Counted from the first letter of the stretch, positions 53,824-63,250 are shown. The stretch is DNA of 64,000 bases from Bremerella volcania (GCF_007748115.1 NZ_CP036289.1:4960001-5024000), one strand, 5' to 3'. Numbers and translations: made by a program. Notes: generated from the letters alone by a model not told the origin.

Positions 53824-54108
53824 TTAAACGGCAACGGCCGTGGCGCGAGCGAGTTGGCGAGTGTGACGATAGAACCCGACGCCTTCCAGCGCCGAATAGA
53901 CCTCGTCGAGGGTCTTTTCGCCGAAGTTGGAAATACTCAACAAGTCGGCTGGTGTGCAATTCAGCAGATCGCGAACGGTGAAGATGCCCTTTTCCTCAAG
54001 GCAATTTGTCGTGCGGACGGTCAAACCGATTTCCGCCGTACTCATTTCCAGCTTGGCCAACAGGTCGTCGTGTTGTTGGTCAGCCGCATTCAGAGGAATT
54101 CGTGGCAT
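53824..54108 (-). CDS. Stand-alone RNA polymerase alpha C-terminal-domain protein
   Basis: 94 residues, essentially one alpha-CTD (two helix-hairpin-helix units). EIGLTVRTTNCLEEKGIFTV and ISNFGEKTLDEVYSALEG align without gaps to the E. coli alpha-CTD. The DNA-contact residues correspond: R32 (R265), N35 (N268), G63 (G296), K65 (K298), T66 (S299) and E69 (E302). The alpha N-terminal dimerisation domain is absent. It could bind UP elements or activators, or titrate them. The gene is monocistronic and not near rpoA or ribosomal genes. Confidence 0.85.
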   Translation of the reverse strand: MPRIPLNAADQQHDDLLAKLEMSTAEIGLTVRTTNCLEEKGIFTVRDLLNCTPADLLSISNFGEKTLDEVYSALEGVGFYRHTRQLARATAVAV

Positions 54109-54306
54109 GGGTTCCCTCCCTATCGCAAATGGAAAAGTGAAAATGGTAGTGGTTCATCCCTAGAACCACCTTTTCGTGGTCGCTCAACGTATGGCCGGAG
54201 TCATGGGTCCTGGCCGATGGGTCTCGCGACGCGATCGCGTTTACTATACTCATTTCTTTAGAATTGAATACCAGTTTCGGAAAAATTTACGGAAACTACC
54301 TAAGTG

Positions 54307-54342
54307 ATGCTAGCGATCCTGGTTTGCCAGGCACGCTAGCAT
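54307..54342 (+). repeat. Strong hairpin upstream of the helicase gene
   Basis: ATGCTAGCG/CGCTAGCAT with inner CCTGG/CCAGG arms forms a 14-bp stem with a small internal bulge. It ends 19 bases before ATG 54362. The following ATTCTTTCG is only weakly T-rich. It could be an attenuator or a translational control hairpin. Confidence 0.55.
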
Positions 54343-54361
54343 TCTTTCGATAGGTTGATGG

Positions 54362-56653
54362 ATGACCGATTATTTATTTGAGGGACTGACCAGCAGCCAA
54401 CGGGAAGCCGTTTCTCATGTCGACGGACCAATCCTCGTCCTGGCCGGCCCTGGCAGTGGAAAGACGCGCGTCGTCACTCATCGCATCGCGCACATGCTGC
54501 GTAGCGGTGTCTACTCATCGCAGATCGTTGCGCTCACGTTTACCAATAAGGCCGCTGAAGAGATGCGATCCCGCGTCCAGCGGTTGGCTCCCGAAAGCAC
54601 CGTCTGGGTTAGCACCTTCCACCGATTCTGTGCGCGGCTGCTCAGGGCCTATTCCAGCCTGGTGGGACTCGAGTCGAACTACACGATCTACGACACCTCC
54701 GACTCGCTTCAAATTCTTAAGCGTGCTCTTCAGACCGAAGAAATTTCGATGTCGCACGCGACCCCTGAGAAAGTTGCCAAGGCGATCAGTTGGGCCAAGA
54801 ACAACATGGTTCTGCCTGAAAGATACGAAGCAAATTCCGCCAACGCGATCAGTTCGATCGTGCAAGACGTCTACCCGGAATACCAGCGGCAGCTTCGCGC
54901 GGCCAATGCCGTTGACTTCGATGACATGCTCATGCTGGTCGCCCAGATGCTGCAGGAAAACCCCGACCTACGGGCAGCGCTCGACGAACGCTTTCGCTAT
55001 ATCCTGGTCGACGAGTATCAGGACACCAACCTGGTGCAGTACTTGCTCGTGCGGTCTCTTTCCCAACAGTATCCCAACCTGGGTGTTACCGGAGATCCTG
55101 ACCAGTCCATTTACGGCTGGCGAGGAGCGAACCTGAATAACATTCTCGACTTTGAAAAAGACTTCGATCGGGTCAAAGTCGTTCGCCTGGAACAGAACTT
55201 TCGGAGTACGCCCAACATCCTTTCCGTGGCGGATCAGCTTATTGGTCACAACAAGCGGCGCAAGAAAAAGTCTCTTTTTACCGACCATGCACCAGGGCAA
55301 CCGGTTCGCTTGTTGACGTATACGACCAGTCACGAGGAAGCGCAAGCGATCGCGACGCGTATCGCGACGTATGTCGCTCAAGGCAAACGTCGTCCGCGTG
55401 ACTTTGCGATCTTCTATCGCGTGAACGCACTATCGCGTGCTTACGAAGAAGCCCTTCGCCAGCAGGGCATTCCTTATATGATCGTCAGTGGCGTCGAGTT
55501 CTATCAGCGTAAAGAAATCAAGGACGTGCTGGCCTACGCCATGCTGATGAACAATCCGCGAGACGACGTGGCGTTTGCGCGAATCGTAAACACACCTGCC
55601 CGCGGCATTGGCAAGTCGACGATCCTCAAGCTTCAGGTCCACGCGTTGGACCATGGCATTTCGATGATGGATGCCGCCCGTGAGGCAGGCATGATCGACT
55701 CGCTGAATAAACGAGCCGCCGTCGCGGTTGCCAAGTTTGTCGCCATCTTCGATCGAATTTCACTGAAGATCAACGAGCCCGTGGAAGAGATCCTCGGGGC
55801 GATCTTGAGCGAGACAGGCCTCAGAGCCCAATACGAAAACTCCGACGACGAAGAGGACCTTTCCCGGCTTGAAAACATCGACGAGCTTCTTTCATCGGCC
55901 CGGGAATTCGATTTCCAGCACCCTGAAGATGGTACCCTCGAGCAGTACTTGGAAGATAAGGCACTGGTCAACGAGACCGATGAATTCGACACGGCCCTCG
56001 ACCGCGTCACGCTGATGACGCTTCACGCGGCCAAAGGACTCGAGTTTCCCCACGTTTTCATGGTGGCCATCGAAGAAGGGTTGCTGCCGCACGAACGTTC
56101 GAAAGATTCAGATGCACAACTCGAGGAAGAGCGACGCTTGATGTTCGTCGGGATCACCCGGGCCCAGCAAGAGCTAGAACTCAGCACCGCGAACCAGCGT
56201 GACTTCCGCGGCCGCCGCATGATGACCGTCCCGAGCAAGTTCCTCTTTGAGCTCCCACGCGAAGAGATGGACTTTCAGGCCGCCTTGGGGCGATATGCGC
56301 CGACATCCCAGCAATGGGACGATATCCACGAGATTCCCGAAGATGACTACAGCCAGATTGGCAAATCGGGCGATATTTCTGACGACTCGCCAAGCCATGA
56401 TCCTTCACCCCAGACTAAAATGCTGATGACCGCAGCCGACATGGTGAAAGGTCCGAGTTCGTCGAAACCGAAACTGAATCCGGACAAATTTCATCAATCC
56501 ATGCCCGTCATTCATCCGACCTACGGATTGGGCAAGATCATTGCCATGAGTGGCGAAGGAGCCAAACGCACGGCTACGGTTCAATTCGTCACTGGCCAGC
56601 AGAACAAATTCGTCCTCGCCTATTCGGAACTCCGACCCGCCTCTTCCCCTTGA
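54362..56653 (+). CDS. UvrD/PcrA-type superfamily 1 DNA helicase
   Basis: 763 residues. A 3'-5' DNA helicase for repair and removal of protein from DNA. Seen are SSQREAV (Q motif), AGPGSGKT (28-35), AEEMRSRV, VDEYQDTN (near 216), GDPDQSIYGWRGA, RLEQNFRS, LMTLHAAKGLEFPHVF and VGITRAQQELEL. The C-terminal tail ends in PTYGLGKIIAMSGEGAKRTATVQF, the PcrA-type Tudor-like RNA-polymerase-binding domain. It ends nine bases before the Old Yellow Enzyme gene. Confidence 0.96.
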   Translation: MTDYLFEGLTSSQREAVSHVDGPILVLAGPGSGKTRVVTHRIAHMLRSGVYSSQIVALTFTNKAAEEMRSRVQRLAPESTVWVSTFHRFCARLLRAYSSLVGLESNYTIYDTSDSLQILKRALQTEEISMSHATPEKVAKAISWAKNNMVLPERYEANSANAISSIVQDVYPEYQRQLRAANAVDFDDMLMLVAQMLQENPDLRAALDERFRYILVDEYQDTNLVQYLLVRSLSQQYPNLGVTGDPDQSIYGWRGANLNNILDFEKDFDRVKVVRLEQNFRSTPNILSVADQLIGHNKRRKKKSLFTDHAPGQPVRLLTYTTSHEEAQAIATRIATYVAQGKRRPRDFAIFYRVNALSRAYEEALRQQGIPYMIVSGVEFYQRKEIKDVLAYAMLMNNPRDDVAFARIVNTPARGIGKSTILKLQVHALDHGISMMDAAREAGMIDSLNKRAAVAVAKFVAIFDRISLKINEPVEEILGAILSETGLRAQYENSDDEEDLSRLENIDELLSSAREFDFQHPEDGTLEQYLEDKALVNETDEFDTALDRVTLMTLHAAKGLEFPHVFMVAIEEGLLPHERSKDSDAQLEEERRLMFVGITRAQQELELSTANQRDFRGRRMMTVPSKFLFELPREEMDFQAALGRYAPTSQQWDDIHEIPEDDYSQIGKSGDISDDSPSHDPSPQTKMLMTAADMVKGPSSSKPKLNPDKFHQSMPVIHPTYGLGKIIAMSGEGAKRTATVQFVTGQQNKFVLAYSELRPASSP

Positions 56654-56662
56654 GCTTAGCCC

Positions 56663-58117
56663 ATGAGTGATCGCTTCATCAAAGTAGCCCAGCTGAAAAC
56701 CGTCGAAGCGTTTCGTGATCGCCTGACGCAGTTGGGGCTCAGCCTGCCGTGCGATGATTCGATTCTGACACGGGACCAAGGCTCGCCGATGGCTGCTCCG
56801 CTACCGACTGAGGGCTTCACGATCGGCAATCGCTGGTGCATCCACCCTATGGAAGGCTGGGATGCGAATACCGATGGATCGCCGACGGAGTTTACGATTC
56901 GTCGCTGGGAAAATTTTGGGCGAAGCGGCGCCAAGCTGATTTGGGGTGGGGAGGCTGCCGCCGTTCAGGAAGATGGCCGGGCAAACCCCAATCAGACGCT
57001 GGGGACCGAATCGAATCGCTTCGGCCTGGAGAAGCTTTACGACTCGCTCGTCAACGCGCACAAGAATGAGATCGGCGATCCTTCCGACTTGATGATTGGG
57101 CTGCAACTGACCCACTCGGGACGCTACAGCCGCCCCAATCAAAAACAGATCGCCGAACCACGCATCGCCTATCATCACCCGATTCTGGATGCCCGAGTCG
57201 GCATTGACTCGGATGATGACCGTGCAATCTGGACCGACGCCGAGCTTTACCAACTGATCGAAAACTACGTTACCTCGGCGAAGATCGCTCAACAGCTTGG
57301 CTTTCACTTCGTGGACGTCAAGTGTTGCCACGGCTACCTGCTGCACGAGTTCCTCAGTGCCAGGTCTCGTGCTGGCGAGTTTGGCGGCGACTTCGAAGGC
57401 CGAACTCGGCTCTTGCTGACTATCATCCGCCGCATTCAGCAAGAGTGCCCAGGGCTGATGATTGGCGTTCGGCTGAGCGTATTCGACTTGATTCCATTTC
57501 ATGCGGGGCTCGAAGCCGGCGAACCGATCGACTTCCAAGACCTGCTGCCCTATGAGTACGGCTTCGGTGTTAACGCCGAGAATCCTTTGGAAATGGATCT
57601 GAGCGAACCGATCCGGTTGATCAAACTGCTCCACGAATCGGGCGTCTTCTCGGTCAACCTTTCAGCCGGCAGCCCCTATTACAACCCGCACATCCAACGC
57701 CCAGCCATCTTTCCCCCGAGCGACGGCTATCCGCCACCGGAAGACCCTCTAGTGGGTGTTGCCCGTCAGGTCGAAGCAGTTCGCGAGGTTAAGAATGCGG
57801 TGCCGGAAATGATGATGGTCGGTACCGGCTACACCTATTTGCAAGAGTATCTTCCCCACGTCGCTCAGGCCGTGGTTCGCGCTGGCTGGGTCGACAGCGT
57901 TGGCCTGGGGCGCATGGTGCTTTCCCTGCCCGAGCTGCCGCAAGTGACACTTGAAGAAGGCTCGATGCCGCGTAAGAAAGTGTGCCGTACGTTTAGCGAC
58001 TGTACCTCGGCACCGCGAAATGGAATCATCTCGGGGTGCTATCCACTCGATCCATTCTATAAAAAACTACCTGAGTTTCAGCAACTGAAAGACGCCAAGT
58101 CGGCTGCTGCGAAATAG
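56663..58117 (+). CDS. Old Yellow Enzyme family NADH:flavin oxidoreductase
   Basis: 484 residues, a single TIM-barrel FMN domain. Landmarks: RWCIHPMEGWDANTDGSP at the flavin site, LTHSGRYSRP with the substrate-binding His-Ser, DVKCCHGYLLHEFLS and VDSVGLGRMVLSLPELP near the phosphate loop. A C-terminal CRTFSDCTSAPRNGIISGCYPLD resembles the Cys cluster of 2,4-dienoyl-CoA reductase relatives, though the second flavin/NAD domain is missing. Natural substrate unknown. Confidence 0.9.
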   Translation: MSDRFIKVAQLKTVEAFRDRLTQLGLSLPCDDSILTRDQGSPMAAPLPTEGFTIGNRWCIHPMEGWDANTDGSPTEFTIRRWENFGRSGAKLIWGGEAAAVQEDGRANPNQTLGTESNRFGLEKLYDSLVNAHKNEIGDPSDLMIGLQLTHSGRYSRPNQKQIAEPRIAYHHPILDARVGIDSDDDRAIWTDAELYQLIENYVTSAKIAQQLGFHFVDVKCCHGYLLHEFLSARSRAGEFGGDFEGRTRLLLTIIRRIQQECPGLMIGVRLSVFDLIPFHAGLEAGEPIDFQDLLPYEYGFGVNAENPLEMDLSEPIRLIKLLHESGVFSVNLSAGSPYYNPHIQRPAIFPPSDGYPPPEDPLVGVARQVEAVREVKNAVPEMMMVGTGYTYLQEYLPHVAQAVVRAGWVDSVGLGRMVLSLPELPQVTLEEGSMPRKKVCRTFSDCTSAPRNGIISGCYPLDPFYKKLPEFQQLKDAKSAAAK

Positions 58118-58429
58118 GATCTTTTACGACTGAGCTTTACTCAGTCTTCATACGCTCCGAAATCAGCCGCCGCGATGCCCCCGCTTCGATCATGACGCGA
58201 GACGGCTGGTGACCACCGCATGATTTGACCACTTTTTCTCCGGGTTTCACAGTCCCAATGGGTGATTCGCGCGGGTCTCAGCGGTATACTCAGAGGCAGA
58301 TGTTGATTCGTCCGAGGGGAAACGAAATCGCATCTAGATTTGGGCAAAACATTGACGGTTGATTTCTTCAGCTCATGTGAATGTTGCCGACAGTCTGAGA
58401 GCGTAACCACTAGGAATGATAGACAAGCC
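58118..58429. other. Intergenic region upstream of the FHA gene
   Basis: 312 bases without a credible gene. A possible promoter is listed separately. An in-frame ATG at 58340 would extend the FHA protein by 30 non-FHA residues; ATG 58430 is preferred because the FHA fold starts immediately there. Confidence 0.5.
58262..58290 (+). promoter_or_regulatory. Possible promoter of the FHA gene
   Basis: GTGATT (58262-58267), a 17-base spacer and TATACT (58285-58290). The -10 matches at five of six bases, the -35 only at three. Weak support. Confidence 0.3.
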
Positions 58430-59947
58430 ATGCGCGCTTATTTGACGGTCCAGGAAGGTCCTGCCCAGGGGGAAATCATCACGGCCGAGCAAGGCTCGAT
58501 GTTTCGAGTTGGCCGCCAGGCAAATGCCGATTTATCCATTTCGGATGATCGGGCCATGTCGGGACTTCATTTCGCACTTCTCTGTGACAAGTCTCGCTGC
58601 CGCATTCGTGACCTGAACAGCACCAATGGTACGTTCGTCAACGGCATTCGAATTAACCTCGTTGAACTGCACGACCGCGATACGATTCGCGCTGGCAATT
58701 CCGAGTTTCAAGTACGCTTTGAAGGTGAGATCACAACCACGGTTGTCGATCCCCTTATGTATCCCGAAATTCAACGCCTTCGTGAGAAGGATGCTCAGAA
58801 ATTAGCAGAAGGCAAGAAGCCATTTGCTCCAACAGCACAGGCCATGAGCCCAAGGGCTCTGGAAGCGACCGAGGCGCTGGAATCGACGGACGAGTATGGT
58901 CATGAAATCGAGCAACTCGCGAAGAAGATTTCCGCTGAAGTCGAGAACGAAGATTCCAAGATTAGCGACGCGGAGGCTACTCGCAGAAGTGACTCTGTTC
59001 GCATCCTTCGTCTGAACGTCACTTTCGAAGACGCGACCGGCAAGCGGCACGTTTGGCTGATTCCAGGACAAACAGTCATCATTGGGCGCAATCAGATGGC
59101 CGACGTCACGGTCGTTGGCGATGCTTCGATTTCAGGAATGCATTTCGGCCTCGATTGCGAAGAGAAACGTTGCCGCCTGCGTGATCTTCAAAGCCAGAAC
59201 GGAACCAAGCTGAATGACGTTGGTGTTCCGTATGCCACGATCTACACCGGTGACAAATTTGTTGCCGGCAAGACCGAGTTTCATGTCACCATCGATGGTG
59301 GCGAGGAAGCACCCGATGCCCCCTTGCGAACTTGGGTTTTCGAAGACCTGGTTCGACGCAAATTCGCTACCTTTTTCGCCAAGGATGTTGGAGAGAACTA
59401 CCATCTGATCGATGCCGTGGGTATCGAGCCGATGCCGATTGAGTTTCTCCGTCGAATTGCCCGCCATCGCGACGTGGGTGCGATCGTTGATACTTCCAAA
59501 GTCAGTACGGAACCTTGGGAAGCACATTCGGAGCGGACATTCGTCTGCGAAGATTCACACGCGAAGGTCTTTCACATTGCCGACATCGAGAAGGTAGTCG
59601 ACGAACTGCGGGACGCTTGGGGTAAAGACGCATTCGCTTTCATCTTTCCTCACGAAGGGCATGAGGAAGTCATTGCCGCCTATCCGGAAGCTGTTGCCAA
59701 GTATCACCAGGAGGCCGATTCAGACTCCCCAGATTTCGGAAGTGCTGGCGACTGGGTCAAATGGCTTTGTGATCACCCAAAGCGAATCTCCGATCTTATG
59801 CCCAATGCAGAGGCTGTTTTCATTCAACACCCGGACCCCAAACGCTGGCGTCTCCTTTGCGAAACCGACTTCATCACACGATTGAATCGGCTTGGCTATC
59901 TCCCGTCGAAACCCTCGGCTCTGGATGAAATGGCCAGCCCGGATTAA
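58430..59947 (+). CDS. Protein with two FHA domains and a DUF4123-like C-terminus
   Basis: 505 residues. FHA domain 1 (about 1-100) has FRVGRQANADLSISDD, GLHFALLC and DLNSTNGTFVNG; FHA domain 2 (about 190-290) has VIIGRNQMADVTVVGD, GMHFGLDC and LQSQNGTKLND. These bind phosphothreonine. The C-terminal 200 residues (ENYHLIDAVGIEPMPIEFLRRIA and PNAEAVFIQHPDPKRWRLL) vaguely resemble DUF4123. A Ser/Thr kinase partner is expected but none is in the window. Confidence 0.85.
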   Translation: MRAYLTVQEGPAQGEIITAEQGSMFRVGRQANADLSISDDRAMSGLHFALLCDKSRCRIRDLNSTNGTFVNGIRINLVELHDRDTIRAGNSEFQVRFEGEITTTVVDPLMYPEIQRLREKDAQKLAEGKKPFAPTAQAMSPRALEATEALESTDEYGHEIEQLAKKISAEVENEDSKISDAEATRRSDSVRILRLNVTFEDATGKRHVWLIPGQTVIIGRNQMADVTVVGDASISGMHFGLDCEEKRCRLRDLQSQNGTKLNDVGVPYATIYTGDKFVAGKTEFHVTIDGGEEAPDAPLRTWVFEDLVRRKFATFFAKDVGENYHLIDAVGIEPMPIEFLRRIARHRDVGAIVDTSKVSTEPWEAHSERTFVCEDSHAKVFHIADIEKVVDELRDAWGKDAFAFIFPHEGHEEVIAAYPEAVAKYHQEADSDSPDFGSAGDWVKWLCDHPKRISDLMPNAEAVFIQHPDPKRWRLLCETDFITRLNRLGYLPSKPSALDEMASPD

Positions 59948-59950
59948 TAA

Positions 59951-60451
59951 CTACTTCTTTCCTTCGGCCCGACGTTGCCGAAAGAACTCAGTCAGGACCT
60001 GGCCGCAGCGATCCTGCAACACCCCGGAAACGACCTCGCAGCGATGGTTTAGTCGGGAATCGCTCAGCATCTCGTAGAGCGAGTTGACCGCTCCCGCTTT
60101 GGGATCGCGTGCTCCATAAACCACCACCGGAATGCGAGCTTGAAGGATTGCCCCAGCGCACATAGGACACGGCTCGAGGGTAACGTACAAGATACAATCT
60201 TCCAGCCGCCAACCCCCAACGGCCTCGGCAGCCTGGGTGATGGCGATCATTTCGGCATGAGCGGTAGGATCTCGTAGCATCTCTCTCTGATTGTGCGCCG
60301 CGGCTATGATGCTCCCCTCGCGCACAATAACGGCGCCAACCGGCACTTCATCACTGCGAGCGGCCAACTCGGCCTGCTGCAGAGCCATCTGCATATACAT
60401 CTGGTGCAGTTGCGGTAACTCGAATTGGCCAAGAATGTCGGAATCCGTCAC
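59951..60451 (-). CDS. tadA: tRNA-specific adenosine deaminase TadA
   Basis: 166 residues from GTG 60451, which has AAGAAG six bases upstream. An ATG at 60484 would lie inside a terminator hairpin and is rejected. TadA converts A34 to inosine in tRNA-Arg. The cytidine/deoxycytidylate deaminase zinc site is complete: HAEMIAI (H and E) and [12 protein letters not shown] (C-x-x-C), plus NSLYEML and [12 protein letters not shown]. Cytoplasmic; convergent with the FHA gene. Confidence 0.95.
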   Translation of the reverse strand: MTDSDILGQFELPQLHQMYMQMALQQAELAARSDEVPVGAVIVREGSIIAAAHNQREMLRDPTAHAEMIAITQAAEAVGGWRLEDCILYVTLEPCPMCAGAILQARIPVVVYGARDPKAGAVNSLYEMLSDSRLNHRCEVVSGVLQDRCGQVLTEFFRQRRAEGKK

Positions 60452-60465
60452 GCAGCTTCTTTCCC

Positions 60466-60510
60466 AAAAAATAAAAAGAGACATCCTTTCGCGGTTGAAA
60501 GGATGTCTCT
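60466..60510 (-). terminator. Rho-independent terminator of the DUF1559 gene
   Basis: Read on the minus strand: AGAGACATCCTTTC, loop AACCGC, GAAAGGATGTCTCT, then TTTTATTTTTT. The 14-bp stem is perfect. It lies 35 bases after the DUF1559 stop and just before the tadA start. Confidence 0.93.
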
Positions 60511-60544
60511 GAATGTACTGAACGTCAGCTGGCGCGTCACGACC

Positions 60545-61552
60545 TTACGGTAGATCTTCCTCACTTAGCGCGTCTTGCTGCCAGTTGCCAGTGGTCGTAT
60601 TGCCATTGGCGAAGTAAGTAGCCGACGCACCACGCAGCCGGGCATCGCGACCATCGCTGGTCATCAAGCGGCCGTAAACATCGGCTTCAATTTCTGTATT
60701 GACGACTTTCACGGAACCGTCAACGAAGGTCATCAAGACCGTGTCGCCGTGATAACTTGATGGAAGGTAGTCGCCTCCGAGCGGGTCAGCAAGATTACCT
60801 TGAGAAATGGGGCCACCCGTTGTGGAGAAAGCATCGTTCCACAACAAGGATGCGTCCGACTCGTTGATTTCTTCATTCCACTTCACGCCGGCACCAGAGG
60901 CACCAAAGCTCGGGATACGAACGCGTTCGCTAATCAGCAATGTATTGGCCAAACCATCTTTGAACTTGGACCCGGTCATTTTCACTTCGTTTTGTTCATT
61001 CGTTCCATCATCCAAGTTGCTCGCATCACTCCAGGCCCCGTTGGCTTCCAGATCGAGGGCATCGGTGAGGTCTGTCGTGTTGTTCAGAAAACCGCCGTTG
61101 GCGTAGTAGCTAACGGGATTGGTTTCGGCAGGATCCAGTGGATCGCTCGGACAGACTAATGCCTGGATGACCTTGTCGTCCAGGTTTCTCGGATCATACG
61201 CGGCGTAAGTGCCGTTGCCTGCGATGTAGAGTTCATTCAAGTCCTGGCGATCAAGTTGGCTTAGCAGTGGAACAACCCAGCCGACGATTTCATTCGTATT
61301 GTAGGCAGCTTTTGCGCCCGAACCGACATTCTTCGACCACGATCGATGTGGAGGCATCTCGTTGCGGGGATGCGAATTCATCTTGGATTGCACAGCCAAA
61401 CCGATCTGCTTCATGTTGTTCATGCAGTCGGCTCGGCGGGCCGCTTCACGGGCCATATTGACGGCTGGAAGTAGTAAGCCTGCCAAGATTCCAATAATGG
61501 CAATCACGACTAGCAATTCAACCAGCGTGAAGCCGTGTCGGCGGTTGATCAT
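60545..61552 (-). CDS. DUF1559 prepilin-like protein
   Basis: 335 residues. The type IV prepilin-like N-terminus is clear: [26 protein letters not shown], with cleavage after Gly. The DUF1559 (SBP_bac_10) domain follows, containing [18 protein letters not shown] and the C-terminal [18 protein letters not shown]-like segment ([17 protein letters not shown]). Planctomycetes carry many copies; they are thought to be pseudopilin-like exported proteins, function unknown. A spaced inverted repeat lies just before its start. Confidence 0.93.
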   Translation of the reverse strand: MINRRHGFTLVELLVVIAIIGILAGLLLPAVNMAREAARRADCMNNMKQIGLAVQSKMNSHPRNEMPPHRSWSKNVGSGAKAAYNTNEIVGWVVPLLSQLDRQDLNELYIAGNGTYAAYDPRNLDDKVIQALVCPSDPLDPAETNPVSYYANGGFLNNTTDLTDALDLEANGAWSDASNLDDGTNEQNEVKMTGSKFKDGLANTLLISERVRIPSFGASGAGVKWNEEINESDASLLWNDAFSTTGGPISQGNLADPLGGDYLPSSYHGDTVLMTFVDGSVKVVNTEIEADVYGRLMTSDGRDARLRGASATYFANGNTTTGNWQQDALSEEDLP

Positions 61553-61566
61553 TTCCGGAAATCCTT

Positions 61567-61632
61567 AATGGGTGATAAGTCACTGACGAGCGTGTCTTTT
61601 GAAGTGCTAGGCCGCCTTAAGTATCACCCATT
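61567..61632. repeat. Spaced perfect 11-bp inverted repeat upstream of the DUF1559 gene
   Basis: AATGGGTGATA (61567-61577) and TATCACCCATT (61622-61632) are perfect inverted copies, 44 bases apart, beginning 15 bases upstream of the start codon at 61552. It may be a two-site operator or a long-loop leader stem. Confidence 0.55.
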
Positions 61633-61826
61633 CGTGTCCAAATGTCGAGTACTTTGTCAGTCGCGGAAAGAAGCCGCAAACCGTTCTGAGATAACGATTT
61701 TGCTGAATTCAACAAGCTTTTTGAATTCGCAACCTAAGGGAAGTTTATTGCAATCGTAACGATTTCCTTTCCGACACTCTGTTATGAAGCGGTGTCTGAG
61801 TGAAAACTTCTACCTTGGAATGACTT

Positions 61827-62108
61827 GTGAACCCCGAAAAGAATATCTGGCTGGACTTGCTCGAGCGTTGGCCCAAGGACATGCCCCAAAAGGGGGTCAT
61901 CATGACCGAGCTTAACGAATCGATTCCTTTCGTCGGTTTCGCCTACGACGACCACATGGTCGTCGTCCAACGCCAAACTCCCGACGCGATCGGGGCACGG
62001 CAAGCGATCATTCCCTTCAGTTCCATCAGTTACATGAAGATTACGGCGATCGTTCTTCCTAAATCCTATACGGAGTTTGGATTTAAGGGGGCTCTACCCA
62101 AGGTCTGA
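61827..62108 (+). CDS. Small conserved-looking protein overlapping the cysteine desulfurase
   Basis: 93 residues from a GTG start, no signal or membrane segment. The chain is beta-rich (IPFVGFAYDDHMVVVQRQTPDAIG, AIIPFSSISYMKITAIVLPKS), in the manner of Lsm-like or PilZ-like folds, but I do not recognise it. Its TGA overlaps the ATG of the cysteine desulfurase (TGATG, 62106-62110), so the two are translationally coupled and probably functionally linked. Confidence 0.7.
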   Translation: MNPEKNIWLDLLERWPKDMPQKGVIMTELNESIPFVGFAYDDHMVVVQRQTPDAIGARQAIIPFSSISYMKITAIVLPKSYTEFGFKGALPKV

Positions 62109-63250
62109 TGAAGTCGATCTTCCTCGATTACAACGCGACAACCCCCATCGCACCAAGCGTCCAAGAGGCGATGCTCCCCTTTATGGCGGAGTACTTTGCC
62201 TGCCCTGACGGGATGTATGCGCGAAGTCGTGCCATTGACGAGGCGCTGGAAGATGCCCGTGGACAAGTCGCGCACCTATTGGGTGCCACTAGCGACGAAA
62301 TCATCTTCTGTGCTTCGGGAACCGAAAGTTGCAATCTGGCGATCAAGGGAGTCGTTCAGCGTTATCTTGCCCAGCGGCAGCCATGCCATATCATCGTTTC
62401 CGCCGTCGAGCATGCGGCCGTCACCCAGACGGCAAATCACTGCCATGCGATGGGTTGTGAGACTTCAGTCGTTCCGGTCGATCGGCATGGGATCGTATCC
62501 GTCGATGCCCTTGCCCAAGCGATACGCACGGATACCAAGCTTGTCTCCGTGATGCTGGCCAATGACGAAACCGGCGTCATTCAGCCGATCGACAAGTTGG
62601 CGAAGATTTGCCAGGAACATGAAGTCCTGCTCCATAGCGACGCGTGCCAGGCAGCCGGAAAGATCCATGTAAGCCCCAAGCAGTTGGGAGTCGATTTGCT
62701 CAGCATTACGGCTCATAAGTTTTATGGCCCGAAAGGTGCTGCGGCCCTGTACGTCAAACAAGGAACTTCGCTTCAACCCATCATTCATGGTAGCGGTGCC
62801 GAGCATTCGTTACGAGCCGGAGCGGAAAACGTGATGGCCTGGGTCGGCATGGGCAAGGCAGCCAATCTTGTGGGACGCAGTATCGATGATGCCGCGGAAA
62901 AGCTCACGCATTTGACGCGAAGATTCAGCCGTCGATTGATGGAGTCGATCGTCGAACCTATCGCTATCCACGGGTCGCAGGTCGAGCGAATTCCCAACAC
63001 TTTATGCGTGAACTTTCCAAACGTGTCGGGCCAAGAGTTACTCAGACGCGTCCCCGAAATCTGTGCGGCAACCGCTTGCAGTGAAACGGTAGGGGGCGGA
63101 AACAGCTCGCCTGTGCTGGCCGCCATGGGAGTGAAGGAGACCGATAAGCGTGGGACGATTCGCCTCAGCGTCGGGTGGTATACCTCGGAAGAAGAAATCG
63201 ATCATGCCGCCGACTTGCTGATCCATGCCTGGGAATCTTTGCGTCATTAA
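62108..63250 (+). CDS. Cysteine desulfurase (NifS/IscS family)
   Basis: 380 residues. A PLP enzyme that moves sulfur from cysteine for iron-sulfur clusters or tRNA thiolation. Landmarks: FLDYNATTPIAPSV, CASGTESCNLAIKG, SAVEHAAVTQTA, NDETGVIQP, the PLP-Lys in SITAHKFYGPKGAAALYV, and an active-site Cys region AATACSETVGGGNSSPVL. No iscU, nifU or mnmA gene follows, so the target pathway is open. Confidence 0.94.
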   Translation: MKSIFLDYNATTPIAPSVQEAMLPFMAEYFACPDGMYARSRAIDEALEDARGQVAHLLGATSDEIIFCASGTESCNLAIKGVVQRYLAQRQPCHIIVSAVEHAAVTQTANHCHAMGCETSVVPVDRHGIVSVDALAQAIRTDTKLVSVMLANDETGVIQPIDKLAKICQEHEVLLHSDACQAAGKIHVSPKQLGVDLLSITAHKFYGPKGAAALYVKQGTSLQPIIHGSGAEHSLRAGAENVMAWVGMGKAANLVGRSIDDAAEKLTHLTRRFSRRLMESIVEPIAIHGSQVERIPNTLCVNFPNVSGQELLRRVPEICAATACSETVGGGNSSPVLAAMGVKETDKRGTIRLSVGWYTSEEEIDHAADLLIHAWESLRH

